Below, in pieces: positions 8,173-16,484 of a stretch of 41,106 nt of DNA. Location of the stretch: NCBI GenBank assembly GCA_017462265.1, contig JAFTRN010000029.1, positions 1-41,106 on the forward strand, given 5' to 3'. Both the position numbers and the translations under genes were made by a program. This DNA is from Coprobacter sp. (lineage in GTDB: Bacteria; Bacteroidota; Bacteroidia; Bacteroidales; UBA11471). Position 1 is the stretch's first letter. Every line of letters starts with the position of its first letter. Under the pieces are notes generated by a model. That model ran no database searches and was not told the origin of the DNA. It saw only the letters and a program-made list of their open reading frames with translations.

Positions 8173-8242
8173 GAGGTCAAATAATATCCATTTTATCTCA
8201 AAAAGTGATTTGTTGAATACAAATATTGCTATATCTTTGTTT
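8173..8242 (+). repeat. Left 70-bp direct repeat flanking the R-M module
   Basis: These 70 bases are identical to 10922-10991; the flanking bases differ on both sides. The two copies bracket the three restriction-modification genes exactly, and each contains a full promoter. This is the signature of insertion with long target duplication. Confidence 0.95.
8209..8239 (+). promoter_or_regulatory. Promoter of the R-M module, inside the left repeat
   Basis: TTTG at 8209-8212, a 19-bp spacer and TATCTTTG at 8232-8239 give a consensus Bacteroidetes promoter. Transcription would start near 8246, about 20 nt before the methylase ATG at 8268. Confidence 0.75.
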
Positions 8243-8267
8243 GCGGACAAGTATATTCATATTGAAA

Positions 8268-9179
8268 ATGAAAACGAACTATACAGCTAAGCCTTTTGTA
8301 AAATGGGTGGGAGGAAAAACACAACTTCTCCATGAAATTGAAAAATCCTTACCTCAGTCATTTTTTCAAAGCAAAAGTGTCACATATGTAGAACCTTTTG
8401 TTGGAGGCGGAGCTGTTCTATTTTGGATCCTACAGAAGTATCCAAATATTGAGCGTGCTGTTATAAATGATATTAATCCTCAGTTAATTACGACATATAG
8501 AGTTATAAAAGAATCACCAAATGAGTTAATATCAATATTATACGACTTGCAAGACGACTATCTGTATTTATCTGATGCTGAACGTAAAGAATATTATATA
8601 AAAAAGAGAATGGAATATAACAAATTCTTGGCAACGGATATAGAAACAGCAGCACTATTTATTTTTTTAAATAGGACTTGTTTTAATGGCTTATATAGAG
8701 TCAATTCTAAGGGGAAATTTAATGTTCCTCATGGTAAATATACTTGTCCTAAGATTTGCGATGAAGATACAATTCTGGCAGATTCTCAAATTTTACAAAA
8801 AGTGGAAATTTTATGCGGCGATTTTGCACAAACAGCTATATATGCCAAGAGAGATACGTTATATTACTTTGATCCACCCTACAAACCATTAAGCCAAACA
8901 TCTTCTTTCACCTCTTATGCCAAAGAAGAATTTGATGATGAGGAACAAATACGTTTACGGGATTTCTGTTATCAAATATCCAAGCAACATAGTTCGTTCA
9001 TTCTCAGTAACTCCGATGTGAGAGATGTAAATAGCGAACAAGGATTTTTTGATAGTATATATAATATGTTCTGTATAAAACGTGTTATGGCTTCTCGAAT
9101 GATAAATTCAAACCCTGATAAAAGAGGCAGATTATCAGAGGTTATGATATCGAATACAAATCTACTATATCAGATATAA
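8268..9179 (+). CDS. Dam/DpnM-type GATC adenine-N6 methyltransferase
   Basis: The enzyme transfers methyl from S-adenosylmethionine to adenine, by homology in GATC, protecting host DNA from the endonuclease encoded next. The 303-residue length is near the family's usual size (about 270-300). The SAM-binding motif PFVKWVGGK is at 9-17 and the catalytic DPPY at 202-205, the order of alpha-class D12 enzymes; FLNRTCFNGLYRVN is another family block. The ATG at 8268 is chosen because a longer frame back to 8226 would cover the promoter. The endonuclease ATG follows the stop after one base. The gene is A+T-rich compared with the PL9 genes before it, which fits acquisition by transfer. Confidence 0.92.
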   Translation: MKTNYTAKPFVKWVGGKTQLLHEIEKSLPQSFFQSKSVTYVEPFVGGGAVLFWILQKYPNIERAVINDINPQLITTYRVIKESPNELISILYDLQDDYLYLSDAERKEYYIKKRMEYNKFLATDIETAALFIFLNRTCFNGLYRVNSKGKFNVPHGKYTCPKICDEDTILADSQILQKVEILCGDFAQTAIYAKRDTLYYFDPPYKPLSQTSSFTSYAKEEFDDEEQIRLRDFCYQISKQHSSFILSNSDVRDVNSEQGFFDSIYNMFCIKRVMASRMINSNPDKRGRLSEVMISNTNLLYQI

Positions 9180-9180
9180 T

Positions 9181-10041
9181 ATGAGAAGAGATTTTAAAGA
9201 CTGGTTAGGAGGTTTCCGTTCAAGCATAGCAACATATCAATATTATGTGGATTTCTCTAAAATTTTCAATAATATAGATTCTATAAAGGTCGAACTAAAC
9301 ATTTTAAATTCTTTAATAGGGAGTAAGAATATTGAAACAGATTTTGAGAGATTGGTTGCAAAATACCCTGAAATATTAAGATGTATTCCAATTCTTATTG
9401 CTAAACGAGAATTGGAGATAGAGACCTCTGATAGTGATGGTCATTTTTGCTATAACTTCAAAAAGGTAAATTATTCAATCGAACAATATAAGGTATTTAT
9501 GCGTGAAACAGGATTGTTTAATTTGCTAGAAAATCATATTTTAGGGAATTTAGTAGATTATGTTACAGGTGTGGAGACAGGATTGGATTCTAATGCTCGA
9601 AAGAATAGGGGAGGGCATTTAATGGAAGATCTCGTAGAATCATACCTTAAAAAGGCAGGATTTTTAAAAAACGAGACATATTTCAAGGAAATGTATATCC
9701 ACGAAATAGAAGAAAAATGGAATTTGGATTTGTCGTCAATCTCTAATCAAGGAAAAACTGAAAAAAGATTTGATTTTGTTGTAAAGACGGCCACAAAAGT
9801 GTATGCTATCGAAACAAACTTTTATGGAGGTGGGGGCTCTAAACTAAATGAAACCGCTCGAAGCTATAAAGTCATTGCGTTAGAAACAAAAGATATAAAA
9901 GATTTTGATTTCGTATGGTTTACAGACGGTATCGGTTGGAATAGTGCCCGGCACAATTTAGAAGAAACGTTTGACGTTCTTGACCATATCTATAATATTC
10001 AAGATTTAGAAAATGGTATTGTTAATAAAATAATGATTTAA
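9181..10041 (+). CDS. DpnII/MboI-family type II restriction endonuclease
   Basis: By homology this enzyme cuts unmethylated GATC. The 286 residues carry the family hallmarks: YVTGVETGLDSNARKNRGG in the middle, then RFDFVVKTATKVYAIETNFY followed by GSKLNETARSYK. I take the RFDFV..AIETN stretch as the PD-(D/E)XK-type nuclease core. It sits between two methylase genes: one base separates it from the first, and its TAA overlaps the ATG of the second by one base, so translation is coupled. Order here is M-R-M2, whereas pneumococcal dpnII runs M-A-B. Base composition is A+T-rich like the rest of the module. No frameshift or lost motif is seen, so it should be active. Confidence 0.9.
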   Translation: MRRDFKDWLGGFRSSIATYQYYVDFSKIFNNIDSIKVELNILNSLIGSKNIETDFERLVAKYPEILRCIPILIAKRELEIETSDSDGHFCYNFKKVNYSIEQYKVFMRETGLFNLLENHILGNLVDYVTGVETGLDSNARKNRGGHLMEDLVESYLKKAGFLKNETYFKEMYIHEIEEKWNLDLSSISNQGKTEKRFDFVVKTATKVYAIETNFYGGGGSKLNETARSYKVIALETKDIKDFDFVWFTDGIGWNSARHNLEETFDVLDHIYNIQDLENGIVNKIMI

Positions 10042-10913
10042 TGATGAAACCATTCTTTAAATCCCAAGATAAAGATTTTACACTATTACAAGGAGATTGT
10101 GTCCAGCTTTTAAAACAATTCGATTTTAAGTTTGATATGATTTTCGCAGATCCGCCCTATTTTCTTTCGAATGGAGGAATCAGCATTCAAAGTGGGAAGG
10201 TTGTATGTGTGGATAAAGGTGATTGGGATAAAGGTGGTACACGAGAATATATCAACTCATTCAATCATGATTGGTTGAGTGCGTGTCGAGATAAACTTAA
10301 AAATGATGGAACAATTTGGATAAGTGGAACATATCACAATATTTTTTCTATCGCTAATATTCTTAATGATTTAGGGTATAAAATACTTAATGTAGTTACT
10401 TGGGCCAAGACAAACCCACCTCCCAATATTTCATGTCGTTATTTCACGTTTTCTACTGAATTTATTATTTGGGCAAGAAAATCAGAGAAAATACCACACT
10501 ATTACAATTATGATTTAATGAAAATGCTCAACAACAACAAACAGATGACAGATGTGTGGCATTTACCGGCTATAGCTCGATGGGAAAAAATGTTTGGAAA
10601 ACACCCCACTCAGAAGCCATTAGCCTTATTGTCTCGTATAATTATGGCTTCTACAAAAGAACGGGCATGGATATTAGATCCATTCACAGGTAGTAGTACA
10701 ACGGGGATTGCTGCCAATTTATTGAATAGACGATTCTTGGGCATTGATAAAGAAATTGACTATCTTCAAATCAGTAAACAGCGGAAAGCTGAAATTATAT
10801 CATTAGCTAATCAGGAGATTATCAAATCAAAGATAAAAGATTTCAATATATACAAACTTTTAGAGAAAGAAATGCGAGAAGAGGCTTTATATACATTGGA
10901 TTTACCTTTTTAA
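10041..10913 (+). CDS. Second adenine-N6 methyltransferase, DpnA-like
   Basis: This is the second methylase of the DpnII-type module. Motif IV (DPPY, 37-40, in FDMIFADPPYFLSNGG) comes before the SAM-binding motif (ILDPFTGSSTTGIAANLL, near 215-230), which is the beta-class order, unlike the first methylase. HPTQKPLALLSRII is another class marker. The pneumococcal homologue DpnA methylates single-stranded GATC DNA and protects incoming DNA during transformation; whether that holds here is unknown. The start overlaps the endonuclease stop by one base; a second ATG at 10044 is equally possible. The gene ends 8 bp before the right 70-bp repeat, so nothing else was carried in. Confidence 0.88.
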   Translation: MMKPFFKSQDKDFTLLQGDCVQLLKQFDFKFDMIFADPPYFLSNGGISIQSGKVVCVDKGDWDKGGTREYINSFNHDWLSACRDKLKNDGTIWISGTYHNIFSIANILNDLGYKILNVVTWAKTNPPPNISCRYFTFSTEFIIWARKSEKIPHYYNYDLMKMLNNNKQMTDVWHLPAIARWEKMFGKHPTQKPLALLSRIIMASTKERAWILDPFTGSSTTGIAANLLNRRFLGIDKEIDYLQISKQRKAEIISLANQEIIKSKIKDFNIYKLLEKEMREEALYTLDLPF

Positions 10914-10921
10914 GAATTAAA

Positions 10922-10991
10922 GAGGTCAAATAATATCCATTTTATCTCAAAAAGTGATTTGTTGAATACAAATATTGCTATATCTTTGTTT
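10922..10991 (+). repeat. Right 70-bp direct repeat flanking the R-M module
   Basis: Identical to 8173-8242. It supplies the promoter for the gene at 11018 and marks the right edge of the inserted module. Confidence 0.95.
10958..10988 (+). promoter_or_regulatory. Promoter of the gene at 11018, inside the right repeat
   Basis: Same TTTG-N19-TATCTTTG promoter as at 8209-8239, by virtue of the repeat. The start codon is 30 bp downstream. This copy or its twin must be the ancestral promoter of the 11018 gene. Confidence 0.75.
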
Positions 10992-11017
10992 CGTGCTATT
11001 TTCAGAAAAATGTTGTC

Positions 11018-11890
11018 ATGAAACGGATACATAGTATAATCCTGCTGATATTGTTGATATTCGGCTGTGTGTCGGTCGATAGCCGGGCGCAAGACCGGCC
11101 TGCTCCCAAGAAAAATGTGAAGGTGCCCGAATGGTTTCTTGCTCCGGCACAAGGTGAGTATGTGGGGGTGTCGATACCATCGGTCAACGAGCAAGAGGCC
11201 ATACCCAGTGCCATAATGAGTGCTCTGATGGCATATGCGGCTCACAATCCTACACCGACCGATACCGTGGGTACGCAGATCGAATCGATATCGAGTGTCT
11301 CCGGCGAGAAGGAACAGTCGATGTTTAAAGCCATGATAAACAGGGAGGTAAATCCTACATACGATATTGTGCGCAGCCACATGGGCGACAATGGAGAGTT
11401 GTTTATTGCCATAAAGATATTCGATGAAAACAGCCCCCAAGACACATTTTCTATAAAGTGTGTGAATAATTTTTATACCATAGGCAATAGTAGCAATCCT
11501 CAAGAGTCTGTCACAAATATCAAAGATATGACAATCTTGACCTACACACACGAAGGTATCATACCTCAAGCCCTGAGGTATTCCCATTACCAGGATTATG
11601 TCGAGGAAAATGGAAAAGAAACCTATTCTTACAAAATAGCGTTCGCGGAGAAAAAGAACAATGTGTATGGTTCATTCATATCAACGGAAAAATCTCAGGC
11701 ATACAGCTATAAATCAACGTGGAAATTACGAAAAGGTATACTCGAATATATGCCCGTAGCCGATTGCAGAAATAGTTTACATGTCGCTTATATGTGTTAC
11801 TTGAGTGAGGCACTTCGGAATAATAGTGTGCCGGTAACGCCCTTGTATATCATCGAAAATAGTCTCGTGCACGATATTGTTGCCGAGTAA
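11018..11890 (+). CDS. Exported protein with LPP20-like N-terminal region
   Basis: The protein has 290 residues with an N-terminal export signal (MKRIHSIILLILLIFGCVSV..A); a cysteine at 17 might be lipidated but the lipobox is poor. Residues about 36-75 (VPEWFLAPAQGEYVGVSIPS.. and an alanine-rich helix) recall the LPP20/FlgP pattern: a PEWF motif, a YVGVG-like strand, then an A-rich helix. The rest is not recognised. Similar small exported proteins make up the minus-strand operon at 15262-21037, so a shared role at the outer membrane is possible. Before the R-M insertion this gene lay directly behind the PL9 pair. Confidence 0.6.
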   Translation: MKRIHSIILLILLIFGCVSVDSRAQDRPAPKKNVKVPEWFLAPAQGEYVGVSIPSVNEQEAIPSAIMSALMAYAAHNPTPTDTVGTQIESISSVSGEKEQSMFKAMINREVNPTYDIVRSHMGDNGELFIAIKIFDENSPQDTFSIKCVNNFYTIGNSSNPQESVTNIKDMTILTYTHEGIIPQALRYSHYQDYVEENGKETYSYKIAFAEKKNNVYGSFISTEKSQAYSYKSTWKLRKGILEYMPVADCRNSLHVAYMCYLSEALRNNSVPVTPLYIIENSLVHDIVAE

Positions 11891-11899
11891 ATGTATATC

Positions 11900-12124
11900 A
11901 ACAAAAAACAAAGTTTCGACTTCTTTAAGGCTCTTTTGGCCCTCTTTTTTCATCCAAACACTTGGATTCAGATCGCTACTATCTGCACAATTTGACAAAA
12001 ATCCATTCCAAAATACCTCTTGAATAATCTCGAAAGATAGTGCCAACGAGCGCAATGTAAACTTGTTTACAAATTGCAAAGCGAGTGCAGCTATCTTCTA
12101 CAAAATAAAATTCAAACAGCTTCT
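11900..12124 (+). repeat. MITE-like intergenic repeat, copy 1 (left end missing)
   Basis: Much of this stretch matches 24958-25151: the AAAAAACAAAGTTTCG block, the CTTTAAGGCTCTTTTGGCC block, and the right end CTCGAAA..ATAAAATT.AAACAG.TTCT. It lacks the left terminal repeat, and a 60-70 bp palindromic element (12034-12097) is nested near its right end. It fills much of the gap between the 11018 gene and ispD. On the minus strand a reading frame crosses it (..FEIIQEVFWNGF..), a frame also traceable with stops in copy 2. Confidence 0.7.
12034..12097. repeat. Palindromic promoter-like element nested in the repeat
   Basis: AAGATAG (12034-12040) and CTATCTT (12091-12097) enclose a central palindrome, TGTAAAC-TT-GTTTACA (12056-12071), with GCAA/TTGC arms outside it. 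It is followed by CTACAAAATAAAAT. A diverged relative with the same outer dyad and tail lies at 21908-21984, upstream of galM. I recall similar elements between genes in other Bacteroidales but cannot confirm it here. Confidence 0.55.
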
Positions 12125-12176
12125 ATCTCTTAAAACGAGACTCCCCTCTCCGCCCTTATGCAGAGATAACCACACC

Positions 12177-12217
12177 GTCCCCCGAGAGCGCAATCTCGCT
12201 CCCGAGGGACGTTTTTT
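12177..12217 (+). terminator. Rho-independent terminator before ispD
   Basis: A GC-rich hairpin with outer arms GTCCC/GGGAC and inner arms about GAGCG/CGCTC is followed by TTTTTT. It insulates ispD from the repeat and the 11018 gene. Confidence 0.65.
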
Positions 12218-12293
12218 ATATCAATTTTTCGGGCATCATTAACCCATATCGGTGGAGTGTGGGGAAAAGTTGTTGCAGTATGTTTTCAGGCTA

Positions 12294-12324
12294 TTTGCAG
12301 ATGTCGTTTTTTGTTGTACTTTTG
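12294..12324 (+). promoter_or_regulatory. Promoter of ispD-recG
   Basis: TTTG at 12294-12297, a 19-bp spacer and TACTTTTG at 12317-12324 match the Bacteroidetes consensus. The predicted start lies about 70 nt before the ispD ATG. Confidence 0.7.
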
Positions 12325-12403
12325 TTAGACGCTATACGAGGGCTTTTTATAAAAGTTTTACGACGATATAGCCCATCGAGAAATGCAACGACAGAAAACG
12401 ACT

Positions 12404-13075
12404 ATGGAAAAGTGTGTGATAATAGTGGCCGGCGGTAAAGGATTGCGCATGGGTGGTGAAGTGCCCAAGCAGTTCAGAGTGGTGGCAGGTCGCCCCGTGC
12501 TGATGCGTACGATAGAGGCGTTTCACCGCTACGATAGCGCGATAGGGGTGATATTGGTGCTCCCCGACGCTCATCGCGACTATTGGGCTGCGCTATGTCG
12601 CGAGTATGCTTTTGCGGTGCCCCATACCGTGGTTTCGGGCGGGGAGACACGTTTCCACTCGGTGCGTAACGGTTTGCAGACCGTGCCGGGTGAGGTGCGA
12701 CTGATAGCCGTGCACGATGGTGTGCGTCCCTTTGTGTCGTGTCGCCTGCTTATCGACACATTTGCCACGGCCGATGAGTATGGTGTGGCCGTGCCGGCGG
12801 TACCGGTGGTGGACTCGTTGCGCCGTGTCACCACGGAGGGCAATGAGGCAGTGTCGCGAGCCGAATATCGCAGTGTGCAGACACCGCAGGTGTTCCGTGC
12901 CGAGATACTGCGCGAGGCCTACCGACAACCCTATATCGACACCTTTACCGATGATGCCTCGGTGGCCGAGGCGGCCGGATATGCCGTCACCCTGGTCGAG
13001 GGTGATACCGATAACATAAAAATCACTTCGCCGCGCGATATGGTGCTGGCCGAAATGCTGTGTGCCCATGAGTGA
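12404..13075 (+). CDS. ispD: 2-C-methyl-D-erythritol 4-phosphate cytidylyltransferase
   Basis: IspD joins CTP and methylerythritol phosphate to give CDP-methylerythritol and pyrophosphate, the third step of the non-mevalonate isoprenoid pathway in the cytosol. The 223-residue chain is the normal length. Visible motifs are the N-terminal nucleotide-binding AGGKGLRMG with the following KQF, the HDGVRPF block, and TDNIKITSPRD near the C-terminus. The ATG at 12404 starts directly at MEKCVIIVAGG; an ATG seven codons upstream would add residues the family lacks. The recG ATG overlaps the last 8 bases, so the two are translated as a pair, with a good promoter at 12294-12324. Confidence 0.95.
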   Translation: MEKCVIIVAGGKGLRMGGEVPKQFRVVAGRPVLMRTIEAFHRYDSAIGVILVLPDAHRDYWAALCREYAFAVPHTVVSGGETRFHSVRNGLQTVPGEVRLIAVHDGVRPFVSCRLLIDTFATADEYGVAVPAVPVVDSLRRVTTEGNEAVSRAEYRSVQTPQVFRAEILREAYRQPYIDTFTDDASVAEAAGYAVTLVEGDTDNIKITSPRDMVLAEMLCAHE

Positions 13076-15164
13076 GCTGTCGATGAACGATATAAAATTT
13101 CTGCCCGGGGTAGGTCCTAAGCGGGCTGAGTTGCTCAACAAGGAGTTGGGCATATATTCCTATGAGGATCTGCTCTACTATTTCCCCTATAAATACATCG
13201 ACCGCACACACACCTACACCATACGCGAGATTACCGGCACGATGCCCTACATACAGTTGCGGGGCAAAATCGTGAGTTACGACACACAGGGCGAGGGGCA
13301 TAAACGGCGACTATCGGCCCTCTTTGCCGACGGTACGGGCACGATAGAGTTGGTATGGTTCAAGGGCATAAAATACATTCAAGACCGCTATAAGCCGGGG
13401 CGGGAATATACGCTGTTTGGGCGTCCTACGATGTTTGGCAGTCGCATCAACATAGCCCACCCCGAGATAGATCCGGTCGATACCGATACCGACGCCGATG
13501 GCGGATTGCAACCCTACTACACCACTACCGAGAAGATGAAATCGCATTTTCTCAACTCCAAAGCGATACAGAAAATAATGACGGCTCTGTGGAAGGCGGT
13601 ACCTCGTTCTATACCCGAGACCTTGCCCGCCGCCGTGATACAACGCGCACGGGTGATGTTTCTGGGCGAGGCGTTGCGCAATGTGCATTTCCCGCAATCG
13701 ACCGACCTGCTGCGTCGTGCGCAGATGCGGCTCAAATTCGAAGAGCTATTCTATCTGCAACTCAATATATTACGCTATTCTCGGCAACGTATGCGTCGAT
13801 TGGGTGGATTTCCCTTCAAAACCATAGGGGAGGTTTTCAATCGGTTCTATAACGAGTGTCTGCCGTTTGCTCTCACAGGAGCACAGAAACGAGTTTTGAA
13901 AGAGATACGGGCCGACGTGGGCAGCGGTCGCCAGATGAACCGTCTGTTGCAAGGCGACGTGGGTAGCGGGAAGACCTTGGTGGCCCTCATGTCCATGCTC
14001 ATGGCTATCGACAATGGTTATCAGGCCTGTATGATGGCCCCCACCGAGATACTGGCCGCGCAACATTACGAGACGTTGCGTCCACTGGTCGAGCCGTTGG
14101 GCTTGCGCATAGAGTTGCTTACCGGCAGCACCCGCAAGCGCGAGCGCGACAGTATCGATGCCGGGTTGCGCAGCGGCGAGGTAAAAATCATTGTTGGCAC
14201 GCACGCCCTTATCGAAGATACCGTGGTATTTGCCAATCTGGGCTTCGTGGTCATCGACGAGCAGCACCGTTTCGGCGTGGAGCAACGGTCGAGGTTGTGG
14301 CGTAAAAACGATCGTCCGCCCCACGTACTGGTCATGACAGCCACTCCCATACCCCGTACGCTGGCCATGACGCTGTATGGCGACCTCGATGTGTCGGTCA
14401 TCGACGAATTGCCCCCCGGTCGTAAACCTGTCACCACGATACATCGTTACGACAACCGCCGGGCCGAACTCTATGCCTCGATACGCCGACAGATAGAGCA
14501 GGGGCGACAAGTGTATATCGTATATCCCCTCATACAAGAGAGCGAGAAAATCGATCTCAAAAACCTCGAAGATGGCTACAAAACCATCAGTGAGGTGTTT
14601 CCCGAGTACACCGTGTGTATGGTACATGGACGTATGAAACCGGCCGAGAAAGAGGCCGAGATGCAACGATTTGTCTCGGGCGAGGCCCACATCATGGTGG
14701 CCACCACGGTGATAGAGGTGGGGGTGAATGTGCCCAACGCCTCGGTAATGGTGATAGAAAATGCCGAACGATTCGGCCTATCACAGCTACACCAGTTACG
14801 TGGCCGGGTAGGGCGTGGCGCCGACCAGTCGTATTGTGTGCTGGTCACATCGCACAAGTTGTCCGAAGATACCCGCAAGCGCATCGAGACCATGGTGCGT
14901 ACCAACGACGGATTCGAGATATCCGAGGCCGACCTGCAACTGCGTGGCCCCGGCGATATGGAGGGCACGCAACAGAGTGGTATAGCCTTCAATCTGCGTA
15001 TAGCCAATATCGCCAAAGATGGTCAGATATTGCAATTTGCTCGCGATATTGCCGGCGAGGTACTCGACGACGACCCCGACCTTGCCAAGCCCGAAAACTA
15101 CGTACTCACCCGCCAACTCTCCAAGATTTTCCACAAAAAAGTCGATTTCTCCCTCATCAGCTGA
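13068..15164 (+). CDS. recG: ATP-dependent DNA helicase RecG
   Basis: RecG remodels stalled replication forks and Holliday junctions. The 698-residue chain is full length. Order: N-terminal helix-hairpin-helix-like FLPGVGPKRAELL; wedge/OB domain (about 55-150) with LRGKIVSYDTQG and FADGTGTIELVWF; Walker A GDVGSGKT near 296-303; DEQH box at 397-400 (VIDEQHRFGVEQRSRL); motif III MTATPIPRTLAM; and the C-terminal helicase lobe with VIEVGVNVPNASVMVIENAE and QLHQLRGRVGRG. The start at 13068 gives an 8-base overlap with ispD; a GTG at 13062 and an ATG at 13083 are alternatives. The gene ends facing the minus-strand operon, with a shared hairpin between them. Confidence 0.96.
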   Translation: MSELSMNDIKFLPGVGPKRAELLNKELGIYSYEDLLYYFPYKYIDRTHTYTIREITGTMPYIQLRGKIVSYDTQGEGHKRRLSALFADGTGTIELVWFKGIKYIQDRYKPGREYTLFGRPTMFGSRINIAHPEIDPVDTDTDADGGLQPYYTTTEKMKSHFLNSKAIQKIMTALWKAVPRSIPETLPAAVIQRARVMFLGEALRNVHFPQSTDLLRRAQMRLKFEELFYLQLNILRYSRQRMRRLGGFPFKTIGEVFNRFYNECLPFALTGAQKRVLKEIRADVGSGRQMNRLLQGDVGSGKTLVALMSMLMAIDNGYQACMMAPTEILAAQHYETLRPLVEPLGLRIELLTGSTRKRERDSIDAGLRSGEVKIIVGTHALIEDTVVFANLGFVVIDEQHRFGVEQRSRLWRKNDRPPHVLVMTATPIPRTLAMTLYGDLDVSVIDELPPGRKPVTTIHRYDNRRAELYASIRRQIEQGRQVYIVYPLIQESEKIDLKNLEDGYKTISEVFPEYTVCMVHGRMKPAEKEAEMQRFVSGEAHIMVATTVIEVGVNVPNASVMVIENAERFGLSQLHQLRGRVGRGADQSYCVLVTSHKLSEDTRKRIETMVRTNDGFEISEADLQLRGPGDMEGTQQSGIAFNLRIANIAKDGQILQFARDIAGEVLDDDPDLAKPENYVLTRQLSKIFHKKVDFSLIS

Positions 15165-15212
15165 TACCAACTCGTAATACTCTGTGGGTGCAAATGTCGT
15201 AAAATTACAAAA

Positions 15213-15245
15213 AAAGAGGTTATGGGTAATCTCCGTAACCTCTTT
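15213..15245 (-). terminator. Terminator of the minus-strand exported-protein operon
   Basis: A 13-bp stem (AAAGAGGTTAtGG / CCgTAACCTCTTT, one G-T pair) with a 7-nt loop lies between the converging recG and 15262 genes. On the minus strand it is followed by a T-run, so it ends that operon best; it may also serve recG. Confidence 0.75.
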
Positions 15246-15261
15246 GCTATAAATAGGGTTG

Positions 15262-16464
15262 TTATTTTATTTCACGTATCAACATTCCGGGATAGAAGTC
15301 TTTGTTTCCGCTAACCTTTGTAAAAGTCGTGTATTTCAGATTTGCACCGGTAGCACCTTCTTCTACGGCCATATATCGGTTGTCCCAAATTTTATCTTTG
15401 ACCGGTTTTATGACACCTACTCGTTTGTATTTGATTTTGTCATTGTCTAAAACAACCTCCAATACTTCAAATCGAGAATCAGTGGTTATACCCTCTTTCA
15501 TGCCGATTTCGGCATAAATGGGATCGGTGCTGATGAGCGGAGTTTTCACTTTGAATACATCGAAATTTTTTTGAAGAGAAACTATATTTTCATCAATGGC
15601 ACGTTGGCAGGCTTTTCTTACCATCTGCTCGGGTTCTTCCAGATTTACACCCATGACCGATACCGAGTTACCATCACTGCGCTGTGAGCCTATATACACC
15701 ATCTTGAATTTGTCTCTATTATTTTTGAACGCCTCGACTTTTGCGGAGTCGGGAGTGCTCGAATAGTATTCTCTATAGAACGTTGCCGAGGTCTCTTCGT
15801 CCCATACCAACTGATACAGATGGGTATTGACAATCACCTTGAAGCCCTTAATCGATTCTATCATATTGGCCAAGGCATCTGTAGCATCAGAGAGATCTAC
15901 ACCGGCAACGCCACCGGCTATTGCGCCTAAAACGCGAAAAGCTATACCTGCACCTTTGGAGGCTTTCTCTTTGTCGCGGTAACGAATATCATTTACCAAG
16001 AGGAAGGTATTACCTATGAGATCCTCACCGGCATCTTCGAGCAGGGCTTTTCCGCGAGCAGAGCGCGCTGCCAGCTCTTTGTCAAATTCTGAGGCATCGT
16101 ACAAGCCACGTTCTTTAACCAGATTGACATCGCAAATACCGGTGAATTGGTCGCGATTGAACCAACGAGCCACCATACGAGAGGCGATATCGTTTTTTAC
16201 AATAAAACTATCGACAACCTCTTTACCACGCAATCGTTTGTCCATAGATACGATTTTGACAGAAAGGTCGTGGTTGTTATACTTGTCGGGAATAGGTATT
16301 TCCAGAAATACATCGCCTATCTCTTTGGCAAATTTCTGTTCTTCGTGATTTATCAGAATGCTGTAAAGAGAGCTACGACGATAATCCAAAGTATCGGGAA
16401 TATCTTGTGCATAGGTATTTAAAGATATGCAAAATAAAGATAAATATATAAAGATTTTTTTCAT
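15262..16464 (-). CDS. Exported protein with FlgT-like C-terminal region
   Basis: The last gene of the minus-strand operon encodes 400 residues with a signal peptide cut near TYA-QD (residue 19). The N-terminal half is mixed alpha/beta. A Gly/Ala-rich segment near 170-195 (GAGIAFRVLGAIAGGVAGVD) could touch a membrane. The last 90 residues (..AEIGMKEGITTDSRFEVLEV..VGVIKPV..YPGMLIREI) have the beta pattern of an SH3-like barrel, like the C-terminal domain of FlgT, a periplasmic flagellar-disk protein. That similarity is by eye only. It starts 20 nt after the WG-repeat gene and ends at a strong terminator. No flagellar genes are present, so any such complex would be non-flagellar. Confidence 0.55.
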   Translation of the reverse strand: MKKIFIYLSLFCISLNTYAQDIPDTLDYRRSSLYSILINHEEQKFAKEIGDVFLEIPIPDKYNNHDLSVKIVSMDKRLRGKEVVDSFIVKNDIASRMVARWFNRDQFTGICDVNLVKERGLYDASEFDKELAARSARGKALLEDAGEDLIGNTFLLVNDIRYRDKEKASKGAGIAFRVLGAIAGGVAGVDLSDATDALANMIESIKGFKVIVNTHLYQLVWDEETSATFYREYYSSTPDSAKVEAFKNNRDKFKMVYIGSQRSDGNSVSVMGVNLEEPEQMVRKACQRAIDENIVSLQKNFDVFKVKTPLISTDPIYAEIGMKEGITTDSRFEVLEVVLDNDKIKYKRVGVIKPVKDKIWDNRYMAVEEGATGANLKYTTFTKVSGNKDFYPGMLIREIK

Positions 16465-16484
16465 AATATTTCAATTAGAAGGTA

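Noticed and set aside
11777..12079. Minus-strand 100-codon frame over the repeat downstream of the 11018 gene
   Set aside because: It overlaps the 3' end of the 11018 gene and lies within the MITE-like repeat; the same frame is interrupted by stops in copy 2, so it is at best a decayed element gene.
13062..13067. GTG at 13062 as the recG start
   Set aside because: The ATG two codons later is the stronger start and gives a normal short overlap with ispD.
13770..14690. Antisense open frame inside recG
   Set aside because: It is entirely covered by the conserved helicase domains of recG and shows no family features of its own.
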